Part shown: in pieces, positions 22,367 to 34,594 of the stretch | Layout: each line of letters opens with the position of its first letter | How positions within the stretch are numbered: position 1 is the first letter of the stretch | NCBI GenBank assembly: GCA_030686995.1 | Contig: CM060707.1 | Location: 84,058,472-84,122,471 of the forward strand | Source of the DNA: Artemisia argyi | Lineage: Eukaryota; Streptophyta; Magnoliopsida; Asterales; Asteraceae | Direction: 5' to 3' | DNA length: 64,000 nt | Program-made: the position numbers and the translations under genes | The notes under the pieces: model-generated | The model's database searches: none | Told to the model about the DNA's origin: nothing | Seen by the model: only the letters and a program-made list of their open reading frames with translations

Positions 22367-23946
22367 TTTCTCATCGCCGGCCGCCTCCACACCACACGCC
22401 CACCACCACTATGCGCCTACTTCTACCACTTTGGAGTCAAGGAACACGTAAGTTTGAAGATACTAGAGTGTTATACGGGTGTAGAACGACATTTGGTCAT
22501 GTATAGGGTTTTTAATCGATCTCTCCTCTCTCTCTTTTCTCGTTGTTATGGCTTAAAACTTGTTACCACTTTTCTTTTCATCTCCACATCTTTATTTTGG
22601 ATTTAAACGAATTAGTATGATGGTCTTAACATTAAACGAACGTAAACCCTTAAAAGGGTTATATAAATCGTTTGATTACATTTTAAAGAAAAATGTATGC
22701 TCCTTCATTGTGGTTATTTTTGGATTTTCATACAAAAGGGCTTATTCAGAAGTATAACCAAGTGCTTATTCCATTATCTTATTTTCATTTTCTCTTCTTT
22801 TGTTTGTGTCTCGAACCGAAAGGGAAACCCACACGGGGTCTTAGGTCGAAGCCCAATAAGTCACAGTTTTGTTTGGATTTGTCTTGGGCCGAAGCCCATG
22901 AGTCTCGGTTTGGGTTGGATTTGCTTATGTCGAGCTATTATTGGTATATTCTTTTGAAACTATTACGATATTGGTTTCGAATAAGCTCAAAGAGCTTACC
23001 GAAAGTCTTTTTGGTTTGGTTCAAAAGGGTAGCCGCAAGGGGTTGTTTGTTTTGAGCTTATATATTTTTCGGCTTATTTTTTTTTTGCTTATTTTATTGT
23101 GCTTATCTTTGCTGATTGATTATAACTCAAAAATTGTTTCGGTTTGGGTTAATGTTGTGTATTGGATTGGTTTTGGACACAATAAGCTATTCGTTAGCTT
23201 ATTTGGTTTACGGCTTATTTGATAGACTTATAGAGTTATTTCGCGACATATATTTTATTGTGACCCGTTTATGTTTCGGTTTACCATTTGGTTTGGTGTT
23301 AAATTGTTTGTTTAATTGTGGTATATTGAATTAACGAATTAACTATTTATTTGTTTTGACATATGTGTGCTCATTGGGAAAGTTTTGGATACGTTTTTGG
23401 ACTTGTTACTTGGATCGGGTTATATAAGTACTTAACGGATTAAATATATATTGGACATTAGACTAAAACTATTAAAATTGGATTTGGGATACTTGGACAA
23501 TACATTGGACTTGTATCGCATTAAATTGGACATATTGGACTTAAAGTGGGCTTGATCTTTGGACTGACGAACTTTGCACGGATTTGGTATATTGGACTTA
23601 TAATGAACTTAATATGTTGGACAAACATTTATTGGACCATTATCGGGCTATAAAAGCCCAATAACTAATAAATATAACTTAAACTAAAATAGATTATTAA
23701 CTAATTTATTAAACCTAATTAAACGGCTTAAAAATGTTATTTGAAACATGTAGGGGTAAATGAGAGACAAAACGTTGTTGATTTGGAGAAATTGTCGGAA
23801 AGTGTTTTGTTGGAAAAAATTGGATTTATATCAAAGTCATTCGACTTGGAAACGTTGTATAAATGGACGAGTCATGCCGAAATTTTATAAAGTGTATATA
23901 TACTTTTACTTTTATTTCAAAAATTCCTTTTTATCATAAAAGCTGA
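21837..23946 (+). repeat. Probable Ty3 LTR fragment with (CT)n tract
   Basis: It starts TGTGACAACTGGTG, a common Ty3 LTR beginning, and runs without a recognisable primer site or gene until the LTR of element B begins at 23947. A pure CT repeat occupies about 22305-22363. From 23380 to 23640 the hexamer TTGGAC occurs roughly ten times at irregular spacing. The open frames between 22560 and 23334 overlap in three frames without family resemblance and are not called. Confidence 0.35.
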
Positions 23947-24929
23947 TGAGATCAAATAAGTACATATTATTGGCATCATTTATCCAATTTAGTTGACTTG
24001 TTTTATATTGTTTTGTATGAGAATCGATACTTAATTGTTTACTTTAGTAATTCTCATGTAAAAACAAGCAATTGGTGAAAGTTGATGATTTTGGATGAAT
24101 TATGGAGCTAAATGATCAAGATTGGAAAAGTCTACTGAAATCTATGAGATGCGCCGTATCATTCTCAACAGATATGCCACAACATCATACATAGATGAAT
24201 TCGAAGACCATTGCCTGACTTTGAAGAATGTGCCGCATCTAATTACAACATGCGCCGCATATGAAACTTTGATCAACGAAGGATAACCAACTAGTTCTAC
24301 TCCAAATATGCCGCATCTCATTTACAATATGCGGCATATCAGCTAAAGACTTCAGCAGACACTATCCAAGACGTTAAAGGACATACGCTGCATCTGAAAG
24401 CGGTGTATGAATATTCCAGAATATAATAATCTTGGACCCCATGCGAAGCTAAGTAGATGCGCCGCATCGATCCCTCAGACAGAAGCTATAAATACCCCAA
24501 GACAGATACGAATTTTAAGTGCAACAAAACCCTAAGGAATTTAGTCGAAGAAGCATCACAAGACACGCCTTAAATAGAGATCTTAGAGCCGTAAGAAGGT
24601 CCTGCATGTGTATAATTCATTAAGTTGTTTTGTTTTATTGTATTAGTAAGCTTTAATCCATTAGGATTGATGGGCTTGTGGCCACCATACTGCTCCCCTT
24701 AAAATTTCTTTCTCATTGATTAAAGTTTATATGATGTTTTTTTGGTGAATTATATTTGTGCATTGATAACCTCTGTGTTTAGTTGAGTCTTCTAGGCTAC
24801 CATACCTATTCCTCGCCAACTTATCTAGCGTCTAGAAGGTAGGATAAACATAAGTAATCATTAAGAGTTTACTCGCCGATATTTAGGATCCAACGAGACA
24901 GATTAGATTACGATAGTCATCATATAAAA
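23947..24929 (+). repeat. 5' LTR of element B, truncated
   Basis: It starts TGAGATCAAATAAG and follows 34595-35620 closely, including palindrome GATGCGCCGTATC at 24148-24160 and the TATA box in GAAGCTATAAATACCCC near 24487. It stops in the middle of CATATAAAA, where its twin continues CTAGCAATAAAA, because another LTR begins at 24930. Confidence 0.72.
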
Positions 24930-26988
24930 TGTAACACCCCCAAATTTTTGGTATAGCGGAAGCATTCGGGTCATGAGGTGCTACTAAATTGGTAATCACA
25001 ACACAAGGCAATAAAGAACGGAATACATACTCCGTTTAAAATACATTCATTCATGTTAAATAGAGTTTACAATAAGTTCCAAGTTTAGAAAAGAAGGCCC
25101 ATAAGTTTAGTTGTCCCATATAACAAGTCATAGTTATGTGTAAAGACACTTCAGAATATAGTCTATAACCCTTGCCATGCCAATACCTTGCAATGATCAA
25201 GCAGATTGAACACCTGAGAAAAACATGCTAAAAGTGAGCAAAAAGCTAGTGAGTCTATAGGTTTAATAATAATCAATAAAGTTGGACCATAATCAAAGCA
25301 TATGAGCATTACAATGAATATAATGATCATACAAGTAAAAGTCTATTACGCTAGCACTAAGTTCATGCAACCGAAGCTACGACAGTCGTGTATGCAAAAT
25401 GTTGTCATACTAAAAGGGGCCCATTGCGAGTGTTTATCCCGTTACACTCGATTCCGATATGCTATACGTTTCGCATTGACCTATGTATGGCTAACCGAAT
25501 GGGGGAGTCACCCCCAATAGATCTATCTATAACAATCGCGCTTCCTGCAGGAACTAACGGTTCATGAAATTGGGCATAATGGGATACAAAAGAGGCTTAG
25601 GCTAAACCACGTAATAGTTTTTAAGAATAGTATGGTCCATAAATGTTTTGCATGTTTCTCACCCCAAAATTTGTAAAATGAGTATAAGAAAAATGGGGCT
25701 ATAAACTCACCTCAGCAAGTAGCAGTCCGATAATGAGAGTCAAGTAGTGATAGTGTGCGGCACCGACACGCGACCTAGAATAGTACGGCAATTTTAGTTC
25801 AAAATTCCCATTTAAGACTCATCGAAATTTAAATAAATTTTAAAAGTTTTAAAATGCTTGCGTCGTTGTTGCTTGTGTGGCAGCGTTTAAGTTTGAAAAC
25901 GGTTTTCTAATTGTGTGTAAGTTTTGGCTCATGGAAGTGTATAAGTATATACGTAGGTGAATAAACCTTTGGTTCGAAAAAAAAATCGAAAGATGGAATA
26001 CAGAGGGTAATTTCAACAATCATTAGGCGTTGACGGAAAATGATGACATTATTGTTGAAAGACTATACAATATCAAATATATATTTATCGTGAAAATTTA
26101 TATAAAAGAGTTAGTATTGACTTTAACCAGTATTCTCATTTTTTTAAATGTAGTTAGGAATGAAAAAAAAAAATCCTCAAGACAACAGGTTATTGAATAT
26201 GAATAATAATATGGATATAAATAATCTTAGCAATCATTCTATTGCGTTTATATATCGCATGCACATAGAGTTGACACGGTTTTATACAATACGGAAGTAG
26301 GTTCCATGTTGTTTATTTAACTCAAAATATAGATAGAATGTTGGCAAGTAATTCGAACATACATGTGTTCTTTTAAGTATATTTATACCTGCTAGTTTCT
26401 AAAATCTCGATGTTCCAATATTACCGAATGTTCATTAATTTGTTACGTTTCAAAATAATATATAATTCAGTAACCGAAAGTCACGTCGGGCTATTAGGGT
26501 TGAAAACAAGTCGGGATTGATAGGTCGATATACATAGAAATTTACAAAATGTACTTCCCGTTAGTTTTAATAATGAATGGGCTGTGGCCCAGTTTTGGTT
26601 TCATACTTCTATAATGGAATGGGCTTGGCTCAAAAACAAAATAATTAGACAAAAGGGTTAGGCGATGGGCTTCGGTCCAAGATGAATACTCATGGTGAAG
26701 CAGACCTGCGTTTCGGTTATCTCACTGTACCAGGCGTTACTAAACTTTGACTTCAACAAACAAGTTTTAGACCATATTTTCTTAACCATATATGGACACG
26801 ACTAAAAACACGGCCAAGCACTAAAACGGTTAACCAAATCGGAGCACCTTTAAACACTACTAGGAGTTAACAAACGACAAAATCAAATAAGAAGGTTTAA
26901 TCGACTCTGCAAATCTTTAAAAAATGACTTTAAACCATTAAGCTTCTTAGTACTAAACAACCATCTCCCTACTGTTGGGCTCGTCACA
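24930..26988 (-). repeat. Ty3-type LTR in reverse orientation
   Basis: The plus-strand ends are TGTAACACCCCC and CGTCACA, so on the minus strand it runs TGTGACGAGCCC to GGGGGTGTTACA. Its end resembles those of the LTRs closing at 40685 and 44074. The inverted motif GGGGGAGTCACCCCC (25501-25515) recurs at 40823-40837, in a related LTR-like sequence. No target duplication is found (TAAAA on the left, ACGCA on the right), so deletion or recombination followed insertion. The frame 25302-25520 is unconvincing. Confidence 0.5.
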
Positions 26989-27109
26989 ACGCAAGTACAA
27001 CCAAATTTTTATTAGGATCTCTATTGTTGTTGTTCTTTAAAACCATTTTGACTTACTTATAATTGTGGCCAAGCTGCAAAAGCAAAACCAATGACACACC
27101 ATAGTTTAG

Positions 27110-27721
27110 TTGTGGCTCTTGAGCTTTGTTAAAGAACTCACCAAACCTTTCGACGATCCTGAAAAAGCTTTTCATTCACTTAAAAGGCTTTTCAACGCAA
27201 AAGACTTTGATCTTTTGAGCCCAACTGAGCTCGACTACTTTTCTGATCAAGAACCATCTAAAGAAAAAGGAGTAACTAAAATAATGACGTAAAACGCTAC
27301 CATAGGGAAATACATGAACAAAACCAGTTCAAACTACAATTCAGAGATTGTTAGACCAAAGCTGAATGGGAACAACTGGTTTGTTGTAAGAGGTCAATTT
27401 CTTAAATTACTACAAGATAACGCCTTTTGTGCATTAGAGAATGAAGACGCTAATGAACACATGGAAAGAACCCTTGAAATTGCTAACCTCTACAGGACAA
27501 AGAATATGACCTACAACCAATTTATGATTCGAGTTTTTCCATCTACACCAGCAGGGGAGGCAATGTGTTGGCTGAACAAAGAGCCCACAAAATCTATCAC
27601 CAGTTGGGTTGAGCTTAAAACTAAGTTTTTGGAAACATTTAGCCCCGAATTCGCTTGTTGGATGAGATCTAAGTTTCGTTACCCTGAAAAAATGAATTCA
27701 CCTTTAAAGAATGAACTCTAG
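27110..27721 (+). pseudogene. gag: Degenerate gag of element B
   Basis: The first segment (27110-27292) contains a linker-like FSDQEPS and ends with a stop. The second (27314-27721) shows the features of Tat/Athila-type Gag: RPKL near its start, GQFLK, NEDANEHMERTLEI, RVFPSTPAGEAMCWLN and SWVELKTKFLETF. These match the retrotransposon Gag core fold, which packages element RNA in cytoplasmic particles. A TAG at 27719-27721 ends the frame, but the same frame continues coherently into the next module, so this stop is probably a nonsense mutation or a readthrough point. It is not expected to be functional. Confidence 0.72.
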
Positions 27722-28710
27722 ACTTACTGGGGAGCAGGGAGCGACGAAGAAGAGATGGAAGATGAGGAGGGTGAATTGTTTAGAATTGAGACAAATTTGT
27801 TTGATTATGAAACCCCTATGTGCAAGGAATTTAACGAGTTTAACTAGTTGAAAATTGATGCTGATGTGTTTACTGGAGACTTGCCGGTGTTCAAAACTTA
27901 TGAAGCATTCAAGAACACTTGGTTGTATAAATGGAACAATCAAGTTCCATGGGTCTCTAATAAACCAGTGTTTTATGATGAATTGGTACATAGCTGTGAT
28001 CCTATTCGTTTCAAGGATGGAACTTGTGTATGGCCAAGTTGTGACTGGAAGAACGAAGGAATCTGTAATGGGGGAAGCATAATTGGAATGAAACGAGTTG
28101 GTAACGATGTTTACTTCGAAGACTACGATTGGTACAATCAAATTGAAGACTGCCCGCACAGGGTAGAAGCTTTATAAGAGAAAGGTAGTATCCAGTACTT
28201 AAAGGAAGTAAATGGGGCATCGAATACTACTTTCTGGTGATGGGTACATAGAAAATTTGATGATTATACAAGGTTGGATCGACGATTACAATGGGAGCTA
28301 AAAAGAAAATGGGACGAGATCCAAGATTATCATCAATCCATCAAACAAGAAAATTATTATTATCCCCATGAGAAAATATGTAAATGTTGGTGAGTCACAA
28401 AGAGAATTAATGGAAGAATTTTATGATTATTTGACTAAGGATGATTACTCTAATTTCATCAACAAAAGTGAGGAAGCGTTCATAAAGAGAAAATGTAAAC
28501 TTCTTGGAATCACTTATCATAACCCGCCTATGATGATCTCACAAAAATTTGAAGTCATCAAGTACTCTTTGGGGCCATGTGAAGAGTATGTTGTGATAAA
28601 GACCAAAGAATTCATTAGTTAAACTCCATCCGAGGAAAACGTGTCGCAATTGTATGGGAACATCTTTCGCATAAAGGATGAAGGATGGGTCATGACTAGA
28701 ACAAAATAGA
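27722..28710 (+). pseudogene. Gag-linked W/C-rich module of a Tat-like element, broken
   Basis: Downstream of gag the same frame runs on through an acidic linker (SDEEEMEDEEGE), a stop at 27845, and then 27848-28177 with DLPVFKTYEAFKNTW, WNNQVPW, VWPSCDWKNEGICNGG, VGNDVYF and DWYNQIED. After a TAA at 28175 it continues to a TGA near 28238. A second piece in another frame (28368-28622) has GESQRELMEEFYDYL, KRKCKLLGITY and LGPCEEYVVIK. I know closely similar blocks from annotated retrotransposon polyproteins of Asteraceae and other eudicots, always near gag; I know no assigned function. The two cysteines and paired tryptophans suggest a small folded domain. Here it is a pseudogene with several stops and at least one frameshift. 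Confidence 0.62.
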
Positions 28711-30135
28711 AGGTGAACATGAGTCTAACTTGAAGACTCAGGAATAAAGAAAAGTGTTTACCGGGAGACAACCCGAATCTATCTTTATTGTTTTTTATGT
28801 CGAGTCTGTCAGACCTGTAGCAGATGCGGTGCATCTCCATCAATAGATGCGGCGTATCTACCACACTGGTCATATCTGTTTTTATTTTTCTGCATTTTAT
28901 TTTCTGAACTATAAACCTTCTGTTAGTTTATTTAATGCGGTGCATCCCTGGTTAAGGATGCGACGCATCTAATTTTTCTGACCCGTACCAATTCCAGGCT
29001 CGATACGACACGTTTCTTCCATAAGATGCGGCGCATCGACTGACCTGATGATTTACAATTTTATTTTTATTTTCTAACCACTAATGAATTTTGTATAAGT
29101 ATTGATCTTCTTAAACTCAGGTGTATAATTGGTGGTATTTATATTTGTCTACATTTTCTGTCGATACAAGAACAATGAAAAGCTGAACGCCTAACATCCA
29201 CAGAAATTATTGCTCACAAACGCATAATGGATGATAAAACCGAGCAAATATCAGGGAAGTTTTTCAGTTCAAAGTCTTTTTAAATTCCTGTTTTTAATTT
29301 CAATAAACGACGGGGACGTTGTTTAACTTAAGTGGGGGGATAGAGAACTAGAACACTTACTTGTCCTTATTTTTCAAGAATATGCTTTAATTTGTGCTTA
29401 AAATATCAAAATTTAAAAAAATTTAGCATGTTTTTGTTTAATCTAAGTTGCATAGCTGCACACAAGACTTTATTTTCTAAAATTGTGATTTGAGTTTATC
29501 AAAATTCACAAATCTATGAGTGTACCAGTGTCTTGTAAACTTTAGAACTTGACTTGTATACTATTCGAGACCACCATAATGAGTATTATTTTTATAATTG
29601 TAGTGACTTGTCTAAATTGGTAAAATTCTAGGATTACGCCAAAAAGCCTACATATGTCATGTGCTATTAACTAACTACACTAGTTAGTTAACCCCCGTAT
29701 AAACCCTTTGTTACTCTCATTTTTAGAGTAAGATACCCCTAGAAAAACCTGTAGAGCCATTCCTTTAGGTTTTATACACCTTTTTATTATGTTTTTCGTT
29801 ACACCTTACACCTTAGCCTACCCTATAGATTTAAGCTCGTGGTTAGTTGCTTAGGCAAAGTCTGTTTCCTTGCGTTACCTGTGTTCATGTGCGTAAATTC
29901 ATTATCTTTGGTTAGGTCGGGAAATTGCAAAATGCAATTGGATTAAAAGTACATATTGTATATTTTTAGTCAGTTTTTCGTGTGTTCACTACTTTCAGTA
30001 TTACATTATGTCTGAAAGCCTGAAAAGTAAAGAAAAATTATCCAGAATTTTTGTGATGGTAATGTGGTGAAATTTTACACCATTAGTTATTTTATGTTTA
30101 TGTTTGAAAAAAAATAAAAAAAAAAATGAGAAAAG

Positions 30136-30167
<32 letters not shown>

Positions 30168-30191
30168 AGTTGGAAGTTTATTTTAAACCAA
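28711..30191 (+). other. Non-coding 3' region of element B, first part
   Basis: No gene. It contains palindromes GATGCGGTGCATC (28823-28835) and GATGCGGCGTATC (28846-28858), with further copies to about 29040, and matches element A at 8340-8470 in reverse. A pure A tract lies at about 30136-30165. The last five bases (ACCAA, 30187-30191) are the target site duplicated by the LTR that follows. Confidence 0.55.
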
Positions 30192-33100
30192 TGATTGATG
30201 ATAAACCACCTAACTTATATTGACCAAGGAATGGTCAATAAAGTCAAATAGCCTAGATCAATACTCCGGGTAATATAAGGTATCACCAGGTCGTTAAGTC
30301 CCGTTGAGGTGTGAAATGTAACTTTAGCGTGCTTTGTGATCGGGTGTTAATTCACAGAAAGGGTTTGTTGTGAGAATTATTTGGAGATATTTAACAAAAA
30401 TAGCTTAGGAAAGCTATGTGAATGATTACGGGAATTTGGATTACAAAGATTTGAGCTAAAACTTAAAAACGTACGTTTTGATTAAAAACGTACACAGACG
30501 AACAAAATGAAAAATACAACTGATGGAATGGAAAGGTTACAAGTGTAAAATTATTATTTTTACAATCCTATTAATTAAAGAAAATTTTAAGAAAAATAAA
30601 AACTATTTTTACACTATTTAATTATTAATTATTAATTAATTACTAATTATCTATTTATTACTAATTAGATTAATTAGAATTATTAAAAATACTAAAAAGA
30701 CTTAGAAAATTAAGAAAAATTTTACAAATCTAATTAACCATTACAGGAATCCTAAAAAATTATAAAAAGTTTATTTTATGGATTTTTAAACTAAATAACT
30801 AATTATTAATCTAATTACTTGTTAATTTCTAATTAAGCTAATTATATTATAAAAAATTGAAAATGAGTAATATAAATTCTAGAAAAATTTGTAAAATTGT
30901 TTTAACTTAAATAAAAGCTAGAAAAATTATAAAAACTAGGTTATACTTTATAAATTATAATTATGCTATTTAATTACTGAATATTAATTAAAACTAAATT
31001 AAACTAAAATTAATTATAAAAACCACTAAAAGACAAAATAAAATTCTGGAAAATTTTCTAAAATTACTTTAACCTAAAATAGAATTTCTAAAAATATAAA
31101 AATGATATATTACTTATAAATAAGTTAAAAAGAAAAATAAAATGATAAATCCTATTAAATAGAAGCTATCAATAATATTAAAGTTGATTTTTTTTTGTTT
31201 TTTCTTTTTCCAAACTGATTATAAACTAAAAACAAAGACTTTTAATGAAAAACCTTTCACACAATCCATAAATAAGCACTTTGAGTGCTTATTTGTCCAC
31301 TCAGTTGACTTTTGTTGACTGAGGATGGAATTAAGCTCAAATGAAGAGTGTGGGGTCCACAATGATAAATTTTGGTTTCTCTGAGTTAGTAGAACCTGAA
31401 TAAGCAAGAATGAGCCAAATAAGTGGCTTGAATAAGCCAATAATCACAAATAAGCTGTTTGCTTATTCCATTCTGAGACAGTTGTAGGGACAGACTTTTG
31501 GTGCAAAATTAAGTGGGGTCCACCGGTCTTAAGGTCAAATAAGTGGTCAACCTTTAATCCCTGGTAGGAGGGGGGTTGAATGGTGCCAAGTAGGAGCTGT
31601 GGGACCCACTGGGTCAGTCACAAACCACCACCAAAGTTGGGTGGGTGAAACAAGTCTGCTGAGACAGGGCAAGGTCTTTGCCCTGCAGTCAACTTCAAGG
31701 GGTATTTTGGTACCCAAGAAAAAATCACAAAATTATTATCACAATGGAAATCACTAGTTCAGATGGTAGAGTTTACACACAATCAATTTCAGACCTCCAA
31801 ACATAACACAAAATTCAAGTTTATTCATGCCATTTTGGCAAAAATCTGCATATGGTATTTTTGACTCTTAGAGAAATTGTAAGATTTGACTTTTGTGAAC
31901 TTGTGTAGCTGATTTAGTGATCACATAAGTTAAAATAAGCTATATGAAAGCTAATTTAAGCAAAGACATCCACTTGTGAACAAATTTGATTTGGTTTGAG
32001 CTTGAAAAATCACCACAGTTAACTGTGGTGATTGATTTTTGCTAATTTTGACTTTTGGGTTAAAATGATACAAATGAGATACTTTGACTGAGGTACTTAG
32101 AACCTAAGAAAAGTGTTTCAGCCAGTCTTAACCACTAAAAAGCTCAAGTACCCTGTTGGATACCCAAATCCAAACACCCCCTAAAAACTGATTTGTGAAG
32201 GAAATTTAAGTCAAACAATTACACTAAACAATCCACTGATTACAACTACAATGTTAAGCAATAATTAAGTAATTTAGACAAGAACAAACAAGTTAACTAC
32301 TAAGGAGAGTGAAATTTGAAACAGTGAGCTTACATAAGCCTTCCAAGCACTTTTTTATGAACCAAGGACCCAATACCAACTCATAATGGTTTCCACAAAC
32401 CCCTAACCCACAGCCATCCATAATACACTGTGCTCCATGCTTTCTTCTTCTTTTTCACTAATTTTTTATTTTATTTTTATTAATTTAGTATTTTTGCTAT
32501 TTTTCTTAAACTTAGTAAAACCTTTCTAAATTCTTGAAAAACTAATGGAAAACAGATCTCAGATGAATTATAAGGGTAAATAAACAACTAAATAACAATA
32601 AGAACCTTTGAATAACAATGTGAAATTTCTAAGTGAACTTGAAAAGTTGTAAAGAGAGTAAACTTAAAACTGATGCTTCATTAATTTAAAAACAGATTAC
32701 ATAAGGATAATTTGATACTACAATGATTAAAACTAAAAACTACTCACACCACAAGGCTCCAATGAGCTACAATATATATAACGACCTAAAACTAATACCC
32801 TAAGTCTTCCACATGGCCTCCCCTTGAATTCTGATAGTCCCATAAGCTTTTACTTTGACCATAGACCAAATCCCAAGCGTCCAATTATGCTAAGATGATT
32901 CTGAGCCCTTGATTGCCATTTTCCCGCCCAAATTTATACGGGATAAGTTTTAGTGGTATTGGTGGGTGTTGGTGAGGGCATTTATGATGGTGGGTTTGTT
33001 AGGTGTAGCATTAATTGTGGGGGGGGTTGAGTTGGTGAAAAGGTGAGGAGGGGGAACTTCTCCCTGGTTTTGCGCGGCATGGTTGGGGAAGAAAGAGGTC

Positions 33101-33759
33101 AAAGGTCTTTTGACCTTGTTTGACCATTTGACCCAGGGATTATTAATATGGGGTTGGGCTGGACTGGGCTTAGGGGTTTCATGGACCAGGGGTGGGAAAT
33201 GGATTGGGGTAAATGGGGTTTTGGTTTTGGGTTTAAAATTAACAAAAGGGGTCCGGTTTGGTGGTAAGTTATCAAGGACCAATTTTGTAATTTTGGGAAT
33301 GTTTAGGGACTGAAATGGAAACTTTTCCAAATTACTTTTGAGGACCAATCATGCCAAGTACCATAACTCCAAGAACCATTTTTGTATTTTTCCAATTTTC
33401 AAAATTCCCAGGGACCTGTTTTGCCAAATTTGAAATCTCAGGGACCAAACTTGTAATTTTGGAAAACTTGCAACCCAAGTGTAATATTTTGATTTTTGAC
33501 TTTTAAATCCTTGGGTTGACTTTTCATTTCAAAATAAATGCATAGGGACTAAAATTGACAAGTTTTGAAACTTGGGGGACTGAAACTGCCAATACTGCAA
33601 ACTTTGTACGTTTTTTCTTTGTTTTTGCACATTTTGCATTTAAAACACATAAAACACAATCCTTGGGATAATTTAAGTATTTTGATATCTTTTTGATTGT
33701 TTATGTGCGTTTTGGCAGTTTAAATATATCAAAAACGATGAGTGTTTGAGCACTCATCA
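30192..33759 (-). repeat. Large solo LTR, Ogre/Tat-like, 3568 bp
   Basis: The ends on the plus strand are TGATTGATGATAAACC and CACTCATCA, flanked by the perfect 5-bp repeat ACCAA (30187-30191 and 33760-33764). The sequence on both sides joins up as continuous element B, matching element A, so this is a clean insertion. There are no coding domains or internal region, hence a solo LTR left by recombination. The size and a minus-strand TATATATA box near 32768 suggest minus orientation. The start on the minus strand (TGATGAGTGCTCAAACACTCA) can fold into a short hairpin. Near 33240-33610 a degenerate 'agggact..' unit repeats. The frames at 32950-33348 overlap on both strands and are not called. 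Confidence 0.75.
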
Positions 33760-33764
33760 ACCAA

Positions 33765-34594
33765 CATTGTAAAGTTTTGTACTAAGTGGTTGATATCGCC
33801 ACTTTTGTTGTATTATATTACGGATTGAAAGGGAGTTGGCCGCTATGGGAACGCCAACTAAGGATTGTTTATTCTTTGTTTAAGATTTTATTGAGTATAA
33901 TTCGTGTTTACCTAAAACGTGAGTTATTCAATGATATGAGTCTTATTCATGGGATGGTATGGAAGTATTCTAACCACACTTAGGACTTAATCTATTTGTT
34001 TCTTGTTATGTATTTTTTTTATTTTACACCAATTTATATCCTAAATGTTATCCATACCCAACCGTATTATCATATCCGTTGTTAGCTTTCGAGCATCCGG
34101 ATATGGTAATGGCCGAGCAAAAATGTTTAATGTGAATGAGGTAGTGACCATCCGAGTTTTAGATTAATCAAATGACGCGCTAGCGATCTAGAGGAAACTC
34201 TAGTGACCATCCGTTGTTTGAAGCGTCGAGGACTCGCGCCAGCGATTTACTAAGTTTATGCAGGAGATGTTCAAGCAAAGCTAGGTTTAACCCATGAACC
34301 AAAAAAACCCTTTTTACCGCTTTAGACTTGTTACTCCTTAGCTTTAGTGGGGGAGATGCGTATCCTTGTCAAGCATATGATAGAATATTCGTCACGTTCG
34401 GACAGTTAAACGATTAGATTTGCTTTTATTAAACATATATTTTATTTGTAATTGGTTAAGTGTTTGGCCATAAAATTATGATAAAACGAATAAGTTCTTA
34501 AATGTAAAAACATCCTATCAAGGATACATTTTCATTATGTTTAATCTAAAGGTTTACTTGAGGACAAGTAAAATTCAAGTGGGGGGATATCTAA
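33765..34594 (+). other. 3' non-coding region and polypurine tract of element B
   Basis: It resumes element B after the solo LTR and matches element A 6402-7250 in reverse. The polypurine tract AAGTGGGGGGATAT is at 34578-34591, immediately before the 3' LTR. The frame at 33786-33983 is not conserved in element A and is not a gene. Confidence 0.6.

Noticed and set aside
22560..23334. Five overlapping plus-strand frames of 65-120 codons
   Set aside because: They overlap in three frames in T-rich LTR-like sequence without motifs.
32950..33348. 132-codon proline-rich minus-strand frame and its plus-strand shadow
   Set aside because: It lies inside a solo LTR in low-complexity sequence; neither strand shows a known domain.
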